A DNA stretch of 64,000 bases, taken from assembly GCA_019918135.1 (NCBI GenBank), contig WBZZ01002626.1, positions 18,501-82,500 on the forward strand, given 5' to 3'. Made by a program: the position numbers and the translations under genes. The notes beneath the pieces are model-generated. The model worked only from the letters and a program-made list of their open reading frames with translations, was not told the origin of the DNA and made no database searches. This stretch comes from Paulinella micropora. Its lineage: Eukaryota; Cercozoa; Imbricatea; Euglyphida; Paulinellidae. Shown here one piece after another: positions 43,030 through 53,402 of the stretch (within the stretch, counting starts at the first letter, position 1; the number at the start of each line of letters is the position of its first letter).

Positions 43030-44331
43030 TTGCACCCCGCTAAAGACACATACATGATGGCCTCGGCTGCAGAGGAAGACGAGAGCGCGGTGTCTGCCTC
43101 GTTGACATTGACTGCGCGAGAGCATGGCGCAGACGGCTTTTTGCAGCTAAGCCTGCGCGAGGCAGGCCGCTGTCTAGAAGTTGAAGCGGCGACCCGAGAA
43201 GGCGGCACTCGTATCGGCAGCAGCGAGCCCGGCGCACAGGCCCATTGGCAGGGCAGCATTCGAGCTGAGGGCGACGTGGACGAAGACGAGTTGCTCGCCG
43301 CTGTGGTTTCACTGAGCTTGGGTCTCCTTCTGGGGTTGTCTCTGTTTCTTTTTCGAAATGTCCAGCAGGCAGGCGAGCAAGAAAATGGTTGTGACTTAGG
43401 CAAGTGCGAGGCACTGCGGCTGCGGCCTTGCAAGGAGCCAGCTAAAGGTTTCATCCTGGTGTGGGCTGGTCTCCGCGTGACTCTGCGCCCGCAGACGCGT
43501 GAGGGCGAGGCGCGGGTACATTTTGTGCAAAGAAACGATAAAGACCAGACAACAGTCTTTTATTGCCTGTGTTCTTAGGAGCTAGCTGAACTGCGCCTGG
43601 AGGTAGCGCGTCTGCGCGCCCTGCAGGAGCGACTGCCTGAAGTCTACGTGCTGGACGCGAAAATGTTCGAGCGCTTTGGCTGGACGAGCCAGAGCGTGGT
43701 CTTCGAGTCATGGGAAAGCTCGGGAAGTAGAAAGCGGATCGTTCCCCCTCAGGATCGGAGTGCGTACCCCGAAGGTGTCGGCAGCGACGCGGTCCTGTGC
43801 TTTCGTCCCTCTTACGGAGGAATGTGCCATTTGCGAGGCACGCTTTACGGGAAAGGCCCCGGCATGGTGACGACTGTTTCGCGCACTACCATCGCCAATA
43901 GAAGGGCAATGGAGGTGAGCAGCACTCTCCTGGTTCTGCCGGCGGCCCTCCGCCCTAGCAGCACCTGGGTGTCCCGTCTGTGTCAAAGGCCAAAGGGTGA
44001 TAATTCTTACCTATACTGTGAGCTCACCAGCGAAGCGGAAATATCAGGCTGGGGGACTAGCACCCAGCTGTACAGGGACCGGTATGAAATTTCGCCAGAT
44101 GGTAGTATCAAGCTGGTGTGGGTAGTCCTATGCTATAGCGAAGAAGACAACCTCATGCTTGTGAAATGTCTACAGAACATAGGAAAGGGGATGTACGTCT
44201 GCTTCGGCAACGGTGCACCAAGCTGGTTGGCGGCGCACATTCTCTCAAAAAACAGGAAGGACAGTGAGCAAACTTGCACCCAAGGGAAGTGTGATATTCG
44301 TCGAAAAAGGCGGTACCCAAGTGCATTTTAG
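43030..44331 (+). pseudogene. HGADG-motif protein 1 (unknown)
   Basis: N-terminal domain SASLTLTAREHGADGFLQLS followed by LREAGRCLEVEAATREGG, a hydrophobic stretch LLAAVVSLSLGLLLGLSLFL that may be a membrane span or non-coding, a leucine-rich coiled coil ELAELRLEVARLRALQ, and a C-terminal beta-like domain (MFERFGWTSQSVVFE, GGMCHLRGTLYGKG, LVWVVLCYSEED). The HGADGxLxLxLR motif followed by a coiled coil recurs in the facing gene at 44440-45476, so the pair are paralogues. One interruption may be a splice site. No family recognised. Confidence 0.4.
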
Positions 44332-44410
44332 CGCAGTGCCTTTCTCGGTCGTATCGTCTCCGTGTTTCGACCATATCCATTTTGACACACACAGAACGAA
44401 CGTTTTTTTT

Positions 44411-44418
44411 AAAATAAA
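44411..44418 (+). terminator. Poly(A)-signal-like sequence
   Basis: AAAATAAAAATA about 80 bp after the end of the upstream plus-strand gene, in an A/T-rich patch exceptional for this block. Fits a polyadenylation signal between two convergent genes. Confidence 0.35.
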
Positions 44419-44439
44419 AATATTGGCTCTTTTCCTTTT

Positions 44440-45476
44440 TTATTCCTGCAAGCCGCCGGCGTCGTCGTCGTCGGGCTCTGAGTCGTCGTCGCTCGGCGGG
44501 CAAGAATGCGGGCCCAAGGCTGCGGTGGACCATTTCAGCACGCCGAGGTCCACCCCCTGCGGGACCGCGAAGCCCTTGTACTTGTCGAGTGTTGTATGCC
44601 TCAGCTTGAAGCAGTTGCCGTTCGGGGCCTGTGGCCAGCCGTGGAGAATGGTGTAATGGACACAGAGGCGAACACTGCCTTCGACGCCTACTTCCAGCCT
44701 GTTCTGCCTTATGAAAGAGGGTCTGTAATTGATTTCAAACATAACGGAAAAAAGGTTCCGCCGGGAAAGGAATACGTGACGGCCTGCGCGGGCCGCCAGT
44801 CCGCAGGCAACTGTAGCAAGGTACACCAAGCCTCTATTCTAGTCTGGCCCCTCTGTGTCTCACTGTCTAGAGGAAAGGTAGTGGCGTCTTCGAAAAGCAG
44901 CCGGTCCTTGTCGAAAACGACGTGCCCCTCCAGCATGCACAGTGAACCCAGCCTGCGGACGGTCGCTGTGCCGCTGTGGCCCAGCGGCGAGCTCGGCCGC
45001 CTCGATGGTCAACTGGCGCGGCACAGAGACGCTGGCCAGGGCGTTGGCCAAGGCCTCCACCCGACTAGCCAGCCGAGAAGTTTCGAAGCGCAGCGCCGCT
45101 AGCTCCTGGTCGCGCTCATCAGCACGCGGCACCAGTTCCAGCCGCAGGCCCGGGCTAGGATAGCGCTGTTGTCCGCGCAGACTCGCAGTGCGTTGGCGTC
45201 CGTCTCGATTGCGCGGTAGGCCTCCGCCGCACTGCCGCCCGCCGAGCTGGGCAGAGCGACCTCGAAGCACCCTGCGCCCAACACAAAGGCGCTGCCGCGC
45301 AGCACCGCACTGTCTCTCAGCTCCAGTCGCAACCAGCCGTCGGCCCCGTGCCTGTCACGAGCTGGGTCCAGCCGAAGTTCCTGGCGCGGTCCCGTGCACA
45401 GTCTCTTGCGGGTGGGTTCCTCTGTACCGTCTGGCGGGTGTGCGATAGCTGATGCGGTAGATGATGCGGCCCCCAT
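44440..45476 (-). pseudogene. HGADG-motif protein 2 (unknown)
   Basis: Begins MGAASSTASAIAHPPDGTEE. It then has DRHGADGWLRLELRDSAVLR, a coiled coil ELAALRFETSRLASRVEAL, a beta-like region (GHVVFDKDRLLFEDATTF, RLCVHYTILHGWPQAPNG, KWSTAALGP) and an acidic tail PSDDDSEPDDDDAGG. The motif order matches the gene at 43030-44331, which converges on it. More than one frame is involved, so it looks broken or spliced. Function unknown. Confidence 0.4.
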
Positions 45477-45830
45477 ATTATCTCTGCCGGACGTAACCTA
45501 TGTGAGATTTGTTTTTTGCGGAAGAGGTGAGAAAGCGTTGTGTCTTCCGCGTCCACGGCCGCGGGTGTGTGTGGGGTGGTGGGGTGGCCGGGAGGGGGGG
45601 AGCCTCCCGGGGTGCCCATGGGCCAATAGAGGGCGGGTCAGGGGGGCGGAAGGAAGGAGGTGGAAAGGAAGGGGCAGATGGAGCAGGAAGCCCACCCCCA
45701 CCCCACGGACCCCGCCCCCCCCCCCCCCCATGGCCTGCCGCGGGGTGGCACGCCCTCCTCCTCCTCCTTTCCTACCTCGGTAACGGGGACACAAGCACGA
45801 GGGGGGCCGCCCCCCTGGTCCGCCGGCGGC
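45477..45830. other. GC-rich divergent intergenic region with C run
   Basis: Lies between the minus-strand HGADG gene and the plus-strand Cys/His-repeat gene, so it should hold two promoters. It contains a C run at 45715-45729 and G/A-rich stretches. Open frames through it are Pro/Gly/Arg low complexity and are not convincing. Confidence 0.35.
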
Positions 45831-48128
45831 ATGGACAGCCGCGCCGTGCAAAGGTTCGTGAGCCAGCACGGCCGCCGCGGAGCGGTCGTGACTTTGGGCA
45901 ACCAGAGCCTGTGCGTGCGTGGGCCTGGCCTGGCCTGCCGCACCAGCCCCAGCCAGGACTGGCAGCCAGCGTGCGAGCGCTGCTACGTGCGCCGCGCGCG
46001 GGTGCGGGTGGCCGACTCGCGCACGCTGCCAGGCCTGTGCCGGAGCCACGCGCAGCGCTACCGGCGACGCCAGCAAAGACAGCAGAAGAAACGCCAGCTG
46101 CCGGCTACGGCGGCCGACGGCCGCCGCCCGAAGCGGCAGCGGCCCGCCGACGACGGCCGGAGCAGCAGCCGCCACGCCACGCGCCGGTCGTCCGCGGTCC
46201 GGCTGTGGCTGCAGCGCCTGGCCAGCGCCGAGCCGTTCGTGGAGCGGCGGCCGGGCGTGCGCATGCTGCAGCACTACGGCGCGGCCTTCAAGGTCGTCGA
46301 GGGCCAGAGGCTGGTGTTCAAGGAGTGGCGTGCGGGCCAAGAGTCGACGGACCGCCCGGCCTGTGAAAGCTGCTACGAGCACGAGAACCAGGCGACGCTG
46401 GCGACCGTCCGCCAGGACCGCGAGTGGCCCACGCTGTGTGCGAGGCATGGTTCCGTCTCGCCGGCAGACATAAAAAGGGAAAAACAGGGAAAAGGGCAGG
46501 AAGCTAAGCAGCCAAAAAAGAAGAAAGAGAGGCTGCCACAGCCGCAAACCGGCGTTGCTGCGCCGGGACAGGTGCTTACTCATTCGCATGGCGGACGTAA
46601 CTACCAATTACGGGTAAGTGTCGGCGGTGCTCTTTTCAGCCGGGCCAGCAAGCCGCCGCACGGCTGGACACGATGGAACCTTGCCTGCGCAAGTTGCTGG
46701 CAGAATGAAAAGACGGTCGTCGCAGGCCCGCATTGGGCTGAAGACGGGCAACGGCGCCGATACAAACTCTGCGCTAAGCACGCCAGAGAGCGCGGCTGTT
46801 ATGAGGTGCAGAACCCGTGCGAGGACTGCCCGGCGGACGCCAAGAGAAAAGCCAACTTTGCGGACGAGCAAGGGCGCAAACAAAGGCTGTGCGCCGAGCA
46901 CGCCCGGGCGCGAGGCCACGAGGTCCAGAGGCCGTGCGAGGACTGCCCGGCGGACGCCAAGAAAGAGGCCGCCTTTGCGGACGAGCAAGGGCGCAGCAGG
47001 AGGCTGTGCACCGAGCATGCGAGACTCAGAGGCTGCCACGAGGTCCAGAGGCCGTGCGAGGGCTGCCCGGCGGACGCCAAGAAACAGGCACACTTTGCGG
47101 ACGAGCAAGGGCGCGGTAAGAGGCTGTGTGCGGAGCATGCCCGGGCGCGAGGCTGCCACGAGGTGCAGAACCCGTGCGAGGACTGCCCGGCGGACGCCAA
47201 GAGAGAGGCCAACTTTGCGGACGAGCAAGGGCGCGGCAAGAGGCTGTGCGCCGAGCATGCCCGGGGCGAGGATGCCACGAGGTGCGGTTTTCGTGCGAGG
47301 ACTGCCCGGCGGACGCCAAGAGAGAAGCCAACTTTGCGGACGAGCAAGGGCGTGGGCAGAGGCTGTGCGCCGAGCATGCGAGACTCAGAGGCTGCCACAA
47401 AGTCTTGAACCCGTGCGAGGACTGCCCGGCGGACGCCAAGAGAGAGGCTAACTTTGCGGACGAGCAAAGGCGCAAACAGAGGCTGTGCGCCGAGCATGCC
47501 CGGACGCGAGGATGCCACGAGGTGCGGTTTCCGTGCGAGGACTGCCCGGCGGACGCCCAGAAACAGGCCAACTTTGCGGATGAGCAAAGGCGCAAGCAGA
47601 AACTGTGCGCGGAACATGCGTTTGCGCGCGGGCTGATCCCTAAGCCGGCCGCGGGCTGCTCGATCGCGGCGTGCAGGCTGTGGGACAGATTAGAGCAAGC
47701 CCCCCCCCCCCCCCGGCTGGCGGATCCGTCACAAGCATTTTACTAATGGCGCCGACGTGCCGCAGGGGGCTGAATTTCGTGTGCCAGGCACAAAGATGTT
47801 GTTAGACGGCTACGACGAGGCCAGGAACTATGTGTACGAGTTCCACGGGAACGCGTACCACGGCTTTCCGCCTGGACACCTCAAGTATGCCGAGGGCCGC
47901 TCTCCGGTTCACGGCCGCTTAAACAGGGATTTGTACCGGGAGACGATGGCCCGCATGTACTTTGTGCGCCAGCAGATGCCGGCCGGCTGCCGCATGTTTT
48001 ATGCCTGGGAGCACGAATACGAAAAGATCAAAGACAAGCCGCTGGCCAGCGCCGCCTCGCTCTTGCACGAGCTGCCGCCGGGCGAGGAGTATGAAGCAGC
48101 AGAAGAGGACAGCGAAGGCGTGAACTAG
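45831..48128 (+). pseudogene. EsV-1-7-like Cys/His tandem-repeat protein with viral-type nuclease tail
   Basis: Starts MDSRAVQRFVSQHG. Two or three divergent N-terminal units of the form CxxC-x(about 20)-CxxH (CERCYVRRAR...LCRSHA; CESCYEHENQ...LCARHG; CASCWQ...LCAKHA) precede about eight near-identical units of 38-40 residues, such as CEDCPADAKREANFADEQGR then LCAEHAR. The spacing recalls EsV-1-7 repeats of brown-algal viruses and giant viruses, probably zinc-binding. The end (47757-48128) is a nuclease-like module: MLLDGYDEARNYVYEFHGNA, then NRDLYRETMARM and FYAWEHEYEK, matching the restriction-endonuclease-like segment common in giant-virus proteins. The tandem repeats probably evolve by unequal exchange. 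Broken in a few places. Confidence 0.55.
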
Positions 48129-48310
48129 GAGCCAAGAAAAAGGAGACAGGACGGCGAGGGCTAGGAGCCAAGAAAAGAAGGGGCTGGTGTCTAGTGTAAT
48201 GTCGAAAATAAAGAGACCTGGCTAGGAACAGCCGGAACTACTACGCGCAGGGGTGCTCGCTCCGGCTAGCCGGTTGTAACACGGGGAGCTCTTGCGCGCT
48301 CGGGACTTAC

Positions 48311-48344
<34 letters not shown>

Positions 48345-48369
48345 CAAGCTGTTTTTTTTTCTTTAATGT
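48129..48369. other. Intergenic with poly(A) signal and GA microsatellite
   Basis: AATAAA at 48207-48212 follows the plus-strand repeat gene by about 80 bp. A GA dinucleotide run occupies 48310-48343. On the minus strand CATTAAAG just before 48362 may serve the facing ATPase gene. No gene seen. Confidence 0.4.
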
Positions 48370-51300
48370 CTAGTCAGTCATGTCATCCGAGCCGTCCGTT
48401 GGGCCCAGCCCGGCCAGACCGCCGGAGGACGAGGAAGAGGACGACGAGGAAGAGGACGAGGACGACAAAGAGGACGACGACGAGGGCGACGACGAGGGCG
48501 CGGCGGCGGCGCCCACGCCCGGCGGGGTGGTCTCCAGCAGCGGGTTGGCACCGCTGCCGTACGAGTGGATGCCCAGCACGCTGCGCAGCAGGGCCTCGGG
48601 CTCCAGCCCGAGCAGCGGGGCCAGCGCGGCCGCCTGCTGGCGCCGAATCTCGGCATCGCGGCCGAGCAGGGCGGGCAGCAGGCGGTGGTCGGGCAGGTGC
48701 TCGTGCGTGCCGCCCGCGGGCGTGGCGGCGGTGGCCGGCAGCCAGAACTCGCGGCGGTGCTGGGCGTACACGTAGTCGGCCAGGTCCCCCGGCGCGGCCC
48801 CCGGCGGGGTGGCCCCGTCGCCGGCGCTGGTGCCGGCCGCCGCCTGGCCAGCGCCGTGGCCGGCCGTCGCCTGGCCATCGCTGGTGATGGTGCCGGCGGT
48901 GGTGGTGCCGCGCGTCTGCAGCGGCCGCAGCAGCCCGCCCAGCGACGCGGGGTCCTGCCCCAGCTGGCCCTGCACCACGGGCGGCGGCCCGGCCGCTGCG
49001 GCCGCGCGGCCGGGGTCCGTCAGGCCGCGCGGCACGCCGTTCGGCAGCAGGTCCGTCAGGAACAGCTCGTAGTGCTGCAGCGAGCGGTCGAGCTGCCCCG
49101 TGAGCATCTGGCGTGGGCGCGCAAAGTGGTCCTGCAGGACCTGGACCATGAGCCTCGGCAGCAGGTCGGGCGCCAGCCCCTGCTCCATCACCCGCGACTG
49201 CACCTGGAAGTCCTCGGCGCGCTGCACGACCACGGGCCCCCGGTCGCCGGGCCGGCCCTGCAGCAGCTGGTGCAGCACGTCCTTGAACTCGTGGTAGTCC
49301 ATGGGCAGCTCCCGGGCGTGGTTCTTCCACAGCAGGCCGCCCAGCGCGCGGCTGCACTCGGCGTAGTCCAGGTGGTTGGCGAACAGCTGGCTGTCGTGCT
49401 TGGAGAAGGAGTAGTGGCCCGGCCGCACGCCATTGCGCTGCAGCGCCACGCGGCGCCGCCGGGCGGTCAGCTCCTGCTCGTGGCGCAGGACCTCCTCCCG
49501 GGCGTGCCGGGCCGCCCGCGCGTACTTGTCGCGCGCCGCGGGCGGGTCGGCCAGCCGCGAGTAGCGCGGACACGAGCCGGCGTCCTCGGCCAGGACGCGC
49601 TCGCTCACGAACGCCGGGCGCGTGCCCGCCGGCAGCCACAGCTGCTGTGCCTCGGGCACCTGGTGCCGCGCCTCGAAGAACTCGCGCGCCAGGGTGTACA
49701 GCACGGCGCGCTGCTGCGGGAAGTGGAACTCGTGCTCGCCGATCATGGTGATGGCCGTGAGCAGCACGGACGGGTCCTCGTCGTTGAGCCAGAAGTCCAG
49801 CCACCCAAAGTCCTCGAGCGCCGGCGCCTTGCCCAGCGGCCGGCCGTAGTGCGTGCCCCGGCCGGGGTCGATGAGCGGGCTCAGCGACGAGTGGAACACC
49901 AGAAAAATAGCGCGGCGGATGATGTTGCGCATGCTGAGGGCCGTGAGCCGGTGGATCGTGCGCTGCGAGTGCAGGCCGCACACGCCGTGCTGCTCGGCCC
50001 GCTGGCAGAAGCGGCCCAGCAGCTGCGGCGTCACGTACAGGCGCACGGGGTTGGCGAAGCCCAGCGCCAGCAGCGTGTCGTACACGTAGCCCAGCGCCGT
50101 GTCGTCCCGCACCCAGCGCACCTGTTCCTCCAGCACGGCCTGGCTCTGCACGTCGGGCTCGGTCCCGACGTTGCGCCAGGGCTCGTGGCCGGGCCGCTCG
50201 CGCGCGGGGCTGTAGATGCACAGCAGGCGGTCCCGGATGGCGGCCAGGAAGTCGCACGGGTACGTGTTGCTGGCCCCGATGAAGGCGCCGCTGATGCGCG
50301 CGCACGTCTGCTCGATGAAGCGCTGCCCCCGCTCGTTGTCGACGCGGCAGATCTGGTACTGCAGCGTAGGCGCCGACAGCATCGACTTGATCGTCTCCGT
50401 GATGCTGGACGCCTCGGTGCGCCCGTTGCGCAGCCCCAAAAAGTGCTGCTGCATCTCGTCCATCACGCGCACCTCGCCGCGCTTGTCGTAGTTGCCGGCC
50501 ATGGCCTTGGTCGACATGTCGGTCAGCGCCACCGTCGTGCCGGGCAGCAGCAGGAACTTCATGAGCAGGTCGCAGCCGCCTGCCGTGCCCGGCGGGCCGT
50601 ACGCCACCATGTTGACGAACGCCGTCTCCCGCACCGAGCACTGCGCCACCAGCAGCATGAGCTGCGCCTCCACGTGCATCGTGCCCACCCGCAGCTGGTG
50701 CTCGAACAGGTTGTGCAGCCGCACGTAGTAGCAGTCCGACACCCCGAGGTTGTCGACCGGGAGCGCCTGGAACGAGTACCAGCTGAGCGGCAGCCCCTGG
50801 CCGTCCACCTCGGACGGCCGGGGCTTGCTCAGGTGCGAGAAGGCCGCCAGCTGCGCGTCCGAGCAGCCGCCGCCCTCCCGCAGCAGGCTCTGCACCCAGG
50901 GGGCTACCCCGCGCCGCAGGGTCTGCAGCCCCTGCCAGTGCGCCGACGCGCACGCCTCGGCCGACGCGCCCCCCCGCCGCAGCTCGGCCACCTCATCTAG
51001 CAGGCGCTGCCGCCCCTGGTGCATCAGGCGCTTGATCGTCTGCTCGCTGGCCGCGCCGCCGCCGCCGCCGGCCCCGCCGTCCACGGCCCGCACCAGGCCC
51101 GCCAGCGACCGCGCGCGCGCGCACAGCTCGTCGGGCCCGAGCTGCTCGTCCGCCGCCAGCACCCCCAGCAGGGTGTTTTCCTCGGCCGTGCCCTGCGCTT
51201 CCTCCAGATCGGGGCGCCGGGGCACCGGCAGGCGCGTGTGCGCGAACCTGGCGTGCGACAGCCTGGACGGCAGGCGCCAGAACATGTCCGGGAAGGGCAC

Positions 51301-52302
51301 CGCGAACGTCGCCGCCCCGCCCTGGCCCGCGGGCGGCTCCTGCACGTACCGGGCCCAGTCCAGCCGCGCCGGCACCACGCCCTCCAGCAGCCCGTGCCGC
51401 ATATGGCGCGGGTGGAAGAAGACGCGCGGGTCCAGCACGCAGCCCCCCCACACGCGCTCCGTCCGCCGCCGCAGCAGGAACGCCGACACGTCCGCCCCCG
51501 CCTGCGGGGTCCGGGCCGCCAGCACCACCGAGCTCAGGAACTCCACGTTCTGCATCAGCTTCGCCAAAGACTCCCGGTAGTCCGCGGTGAAGGGGCACTT
51601 GGTCGGCTGCCAGCGCGGGCGCTGGCCGCCCCCGCGCCGCTGCTTCTTGGCCGCGGGCGGCCGCCAGCCGTCGGGCTGCTCGGCGTCGCCCGCGTCCGCC
51701 CCGTCCCCCGCCTCCTCCGTGGCCAGCGCGCTGCCCGGGCAGGGGTCGTACCCCCGGCTGTCAGCCAGCAGGTCGTTGATGATCCGCAGCACGTCGAAGT
51801 TGGCGCGGTTGACCCACAGCCACAGCGAGTGGCCGACGACCTGGCCGTGCTCGTCCTGGACCGCCGACACGGCCCGGACGCTGTGGGGCAGCGCGCTCTC
51901 GGCGTCCACGCCCAGCAGGTCGGGGTGCGACGCAATGGCCCACCACAGGCACACTAGCAGCTTGAAGGCCTCGTGCACCTTGTTGGTCTTGGTCTCGAAG
52001 CCCAGGGGCGTGGGCTGCGACAGGAAGCGCGAGGGCACCGTCATCTGCAGGCAGTAGCACGCGTCCCGCACCAGGTCGGCGCACTCGTGCGCGGGGGCCA
52101 GGTGGCCCTGCCCGGCGGCGCCGTAGTCCTCGGCGCCCTGCTCGAAGAAGGTGTCCACTATGTTGGCCTCGTCGGCCTCCGGGGCGGGGGCCTGGCCCCC
52201 CGCCCCGCTCGACAGCGACGTATAGAAGGGGTGGCTGCCGCGGAAAGAATAGGGCTCGTACGGCTCCGGCAGCACCGCCTGGCTCTGCGTCCGCTTGGCC
52301 AT
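48370..52302 (-). CDS. 1310-residue P-loop/SF3-like ATPase, unknown family
   Basis: The largest gene of the GC-rich block and intact over its length. The N-terminal half has no recognised domain. Around residues 560-700 lies an ATPase-like core: a P-loop-like VAYGPPGTAGGCDLLMKFL that lacks the usual GK[ST], an acidic Walker B-like EVRVMDEMQQ, SSITETIKSML, and a sensor-like GAFIGASNTYPCDFLAAIRD with RLLCIY. The order fits SF3/AAA+ helicases such as viral primase-helicases, with a degenerate nucleotide-binding loop. The C-terminal 300 residues are Gln/Pro/Gly-rich and end in a Ser run and DDMTD. A replication role is plausible but unproven. An 811-residue frame on the other strand is a shadow. 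Confidence 0.55.
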   Translation of the reverse strand: MAKRTQSQAVLPEPYEPYSFRGSHPFYTSLSSGAGGQAPAPEADEANIVDTFFEQGAEDYGAAGQGHLAPAHECADLVRDACYCLQMTVPSRFLSQPTPLGFETKTNKVHEAFKLLVCLWWAIASHPDLLGVDAESALPHSVRAVSAVQDEHGQVVGHSLWLWVNRANFDVLRIINDLLADSRGYDPCPGSALATEEAGDGADAGDAEQPDGWRPPAAKKQRRGGGQRPRWQPTKCPFTADYRESLAKLMQNVEFLSSVVLAARTPQAGADVSAFLLRRRTERVWGGCVLDPRVFFHPRHMRHGLLEGVVPARLDWARYVQEPPAGQGGAATFAVPFPDMFWRLPSRLSHARFAHTRLPVPRRPDLEEAQGTAEENTLLGVLAADEQLGPDELCARARSLAGLVRAVDGGAGGGGGAASEQTIKRLMHQGRQRLLDEVAELRRGGASAEACASAHWQGLQTLRRGVAPWVQSLLREGGGCSDAQLAAFSHLSKPRPSEVDGQGLPLSWYSFQALPVDNLGVSDCYYVRLHNLFEHQLRVGTMHVEAQLMLLVAQCSVRETAFVNMVAYGPPGTAGGCDLLMKFLLLPGTTVALTDMSTKAMAGNYDKRGEVRVMDEMQQHFLGLRNGRTEASSITETIKSMLSAPTLQYQICRVDNERGQRFIEQTCARISGAFIGASNTYPCDFLAAIRDRLLCIYSPARERPGHEPWRNVGTEPDVQSQAVLEEQVRWVRDDTALGYVYDTLLALGFANPVRLYVTPQLLGRFCQRAEQHGVCGLHSQRTIHRLTALSMRNIIRRAIFLVFHSSLSPLIDPGRGTHYGRPLGKAPALEDFGWLDFWLNDEDPSVLLTAITMIGEHEFHFPQQRAVLYTLAREFFEARHQVPEAQQLWLPAGTRPAFVSERVLAEDAGSCPRYSRLADPPAARDKYARAARHAREEVLRHEQELTARRRRVALQRNGVRPGHYSFSKHDSQLFANHLDYAECSRALGGLLWKNHARELPMDYHEFKDVLHQLLQGRPGDRGPVVVQRAEDFQVQSRVMEQGLAPDLLPRLMVQVLQDHFARPRQMLTGQLDRSLQHYELFLTDLLPNGVPRGLTDPGRAAAAAGPPPVVQGQLGQDPASLGGLLRPLQTRGTTTAGTITSDGQATAGHGAGQAAAGTSAGDGATPPGAAPGDLADYVYAQHRREFWLPATAATPAGGTHEHLPDHRLLPALLGRDAEIRRQQAAALAPLLGLEPEALLRSVLGIHSYGSGANPLLETTPPGVGAAAAPSSSPSSSSSLSSSSSSSSSSSSSSGGLAGLGPTDGSDDMTD

Positions 52303-52789
52303 GGCGGACCGATTCTGCCGCTAAGGCCTGGCCCGGCGGCCACGCCCGGTCCCGCGCGCGTGGGTCGTGGGTCACCCACACCCACGCGCCGCCCTGGCGC
52401 CGGCACGGGCGGAGAGAAGGGGGGGGGGGGGGGCGGGCCCGGGGGGGGGCGCGGGTTCTGCCGGGGGTGGTCCCCGTGCCCCCCCCCCCCCCCCCCGGCA
52501 CGCGCGCGGGCCGCCCCTGCGGCCGCCCACCGCCCGGCGGCCCCGCGTGCCGCCCCGCGGCCAGCCCTCCCACCGGGGCGGGGGGGGCCGCAGCCGCGGC
52601 CGGCGGGCCCGCCGGGGGGGGGGGGGGGGAGAGGAAGGGGCTCCCCCCCCTGGCGCGAAGAAAAACCGACTCTCTCGAGGGTGTGCCTTCCCAGGTTTGT
52701 ACCCGGTCGCAGGAAAAGAGAGGGCTAAAAATCCATTTTGGCCCCTAGGGGCGAAATCGCACGTCGTCGGAAGAAAGCCCGCCCCCCCC
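52303..52789. other. Intergenic with long G/C runs
   Basis: Upstream region of the large ATPase gene. G runs at 52419-52433 and 52614-52629 and C runs at 52479-52496 and 52782-52797. A TACCCGGTCGCAGGAAAAG stretch near 52697 is less biased and may hold regulatory sites. Open frames are low complexity; no gene is supported. Confidence 0.45.
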
Positions 52790-53330
52790 CCCCCCCCGGC
52801 AGGTCTGCCTGGCAAAGAGAGCCCGGCGGCCCCGCGTCCACAAGCTCGTCGTCGTCGTTCTCGGAATCGTGGTCCTCCCGCTCCCCATTCGGCAGACCCA
52901 GCAGACTCAGCGCGCGGAAGGCCAGGTTGTGCAAGGTCAGCGTGTGGACGGGGATGGCTGGGGGCCCAGCAAAGGCAAAGCAGTGGGCGTTGTCACCGCT
53001 AAGCTCTAGCATCTTGCTGGGCTTTAGTATTTCTTGTCGGCTACCGGGTGGGTACGCCTGGCCCCGGGAAAGCACCAGCTCTGGCAGTGGCTCCGGCGGG
53101 CTCCTGAGTCCCACGGCTTCCCTGATCGCATTCCCGTAGTCCTTTTTGGACACCACAAAAAGTAGCGAGAGGGGATTTAGTAAAGGGGCTAAACACGATC
53201 GTGCTGGGCGGAACCTTGAATCTAGCGATGGCCGCTTTCCATTCCGTGTCTTCATTTGCCGGCCGCTCGTAACCTTTGGTGGCACATACTGCCAGCTTGC
53301 TTAAATACTCGAGACGGGGGGAGTCTTGAA
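52790..53330 (-). pseudogene. Unknown protein
   Basis: Two overlapping minus-strand frames both look coding. One has LEYLSKLAVCATKGYERPAN and RFKVPPSTIVFSPFTKSPL. The other has KKDYGNAIREAVGLRSPPEP, SRQEILKPSKMLELSGDNAH and an acidic end EREDHDSENDDDELVDAG. No family recognised. Looks broken or spliced once. Confidence 0.3.
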
Positions 53331-53386
53331 TTCCTCCGGCAGCGTTTCTAGGGAGGGAGTGCACCGGCCGGCCACACGCGAAACAA

Positions 53387-53402
53387 GGGGGGGGGGGGGG
53401 GG
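53387..53402. repeat. 16-nt G run
   Basis: Uninterrupted G run in the gap upstream of the unknown gene, one of the set seen in almost every gap of the block. Confidence 0.7.

Noticed and set aside
44153-44533. Minus-strand Arg-rich frame over the junction of two convergent genes
   Set aside because: Low complexity, covers the poly(A)-like region, no domain, and lies opposite convincing coding sequence.
48565-51000. 811-residue open frame on the plus strand opposite the large ATPase gene, and an 856-residue minus-strand frame in another register
   Set aside because: Both are Arg/Ala/Gly/His-rich low complexity created by high GC content. Only the 1310-residue frame shows domain-like sequence and balanced composition.
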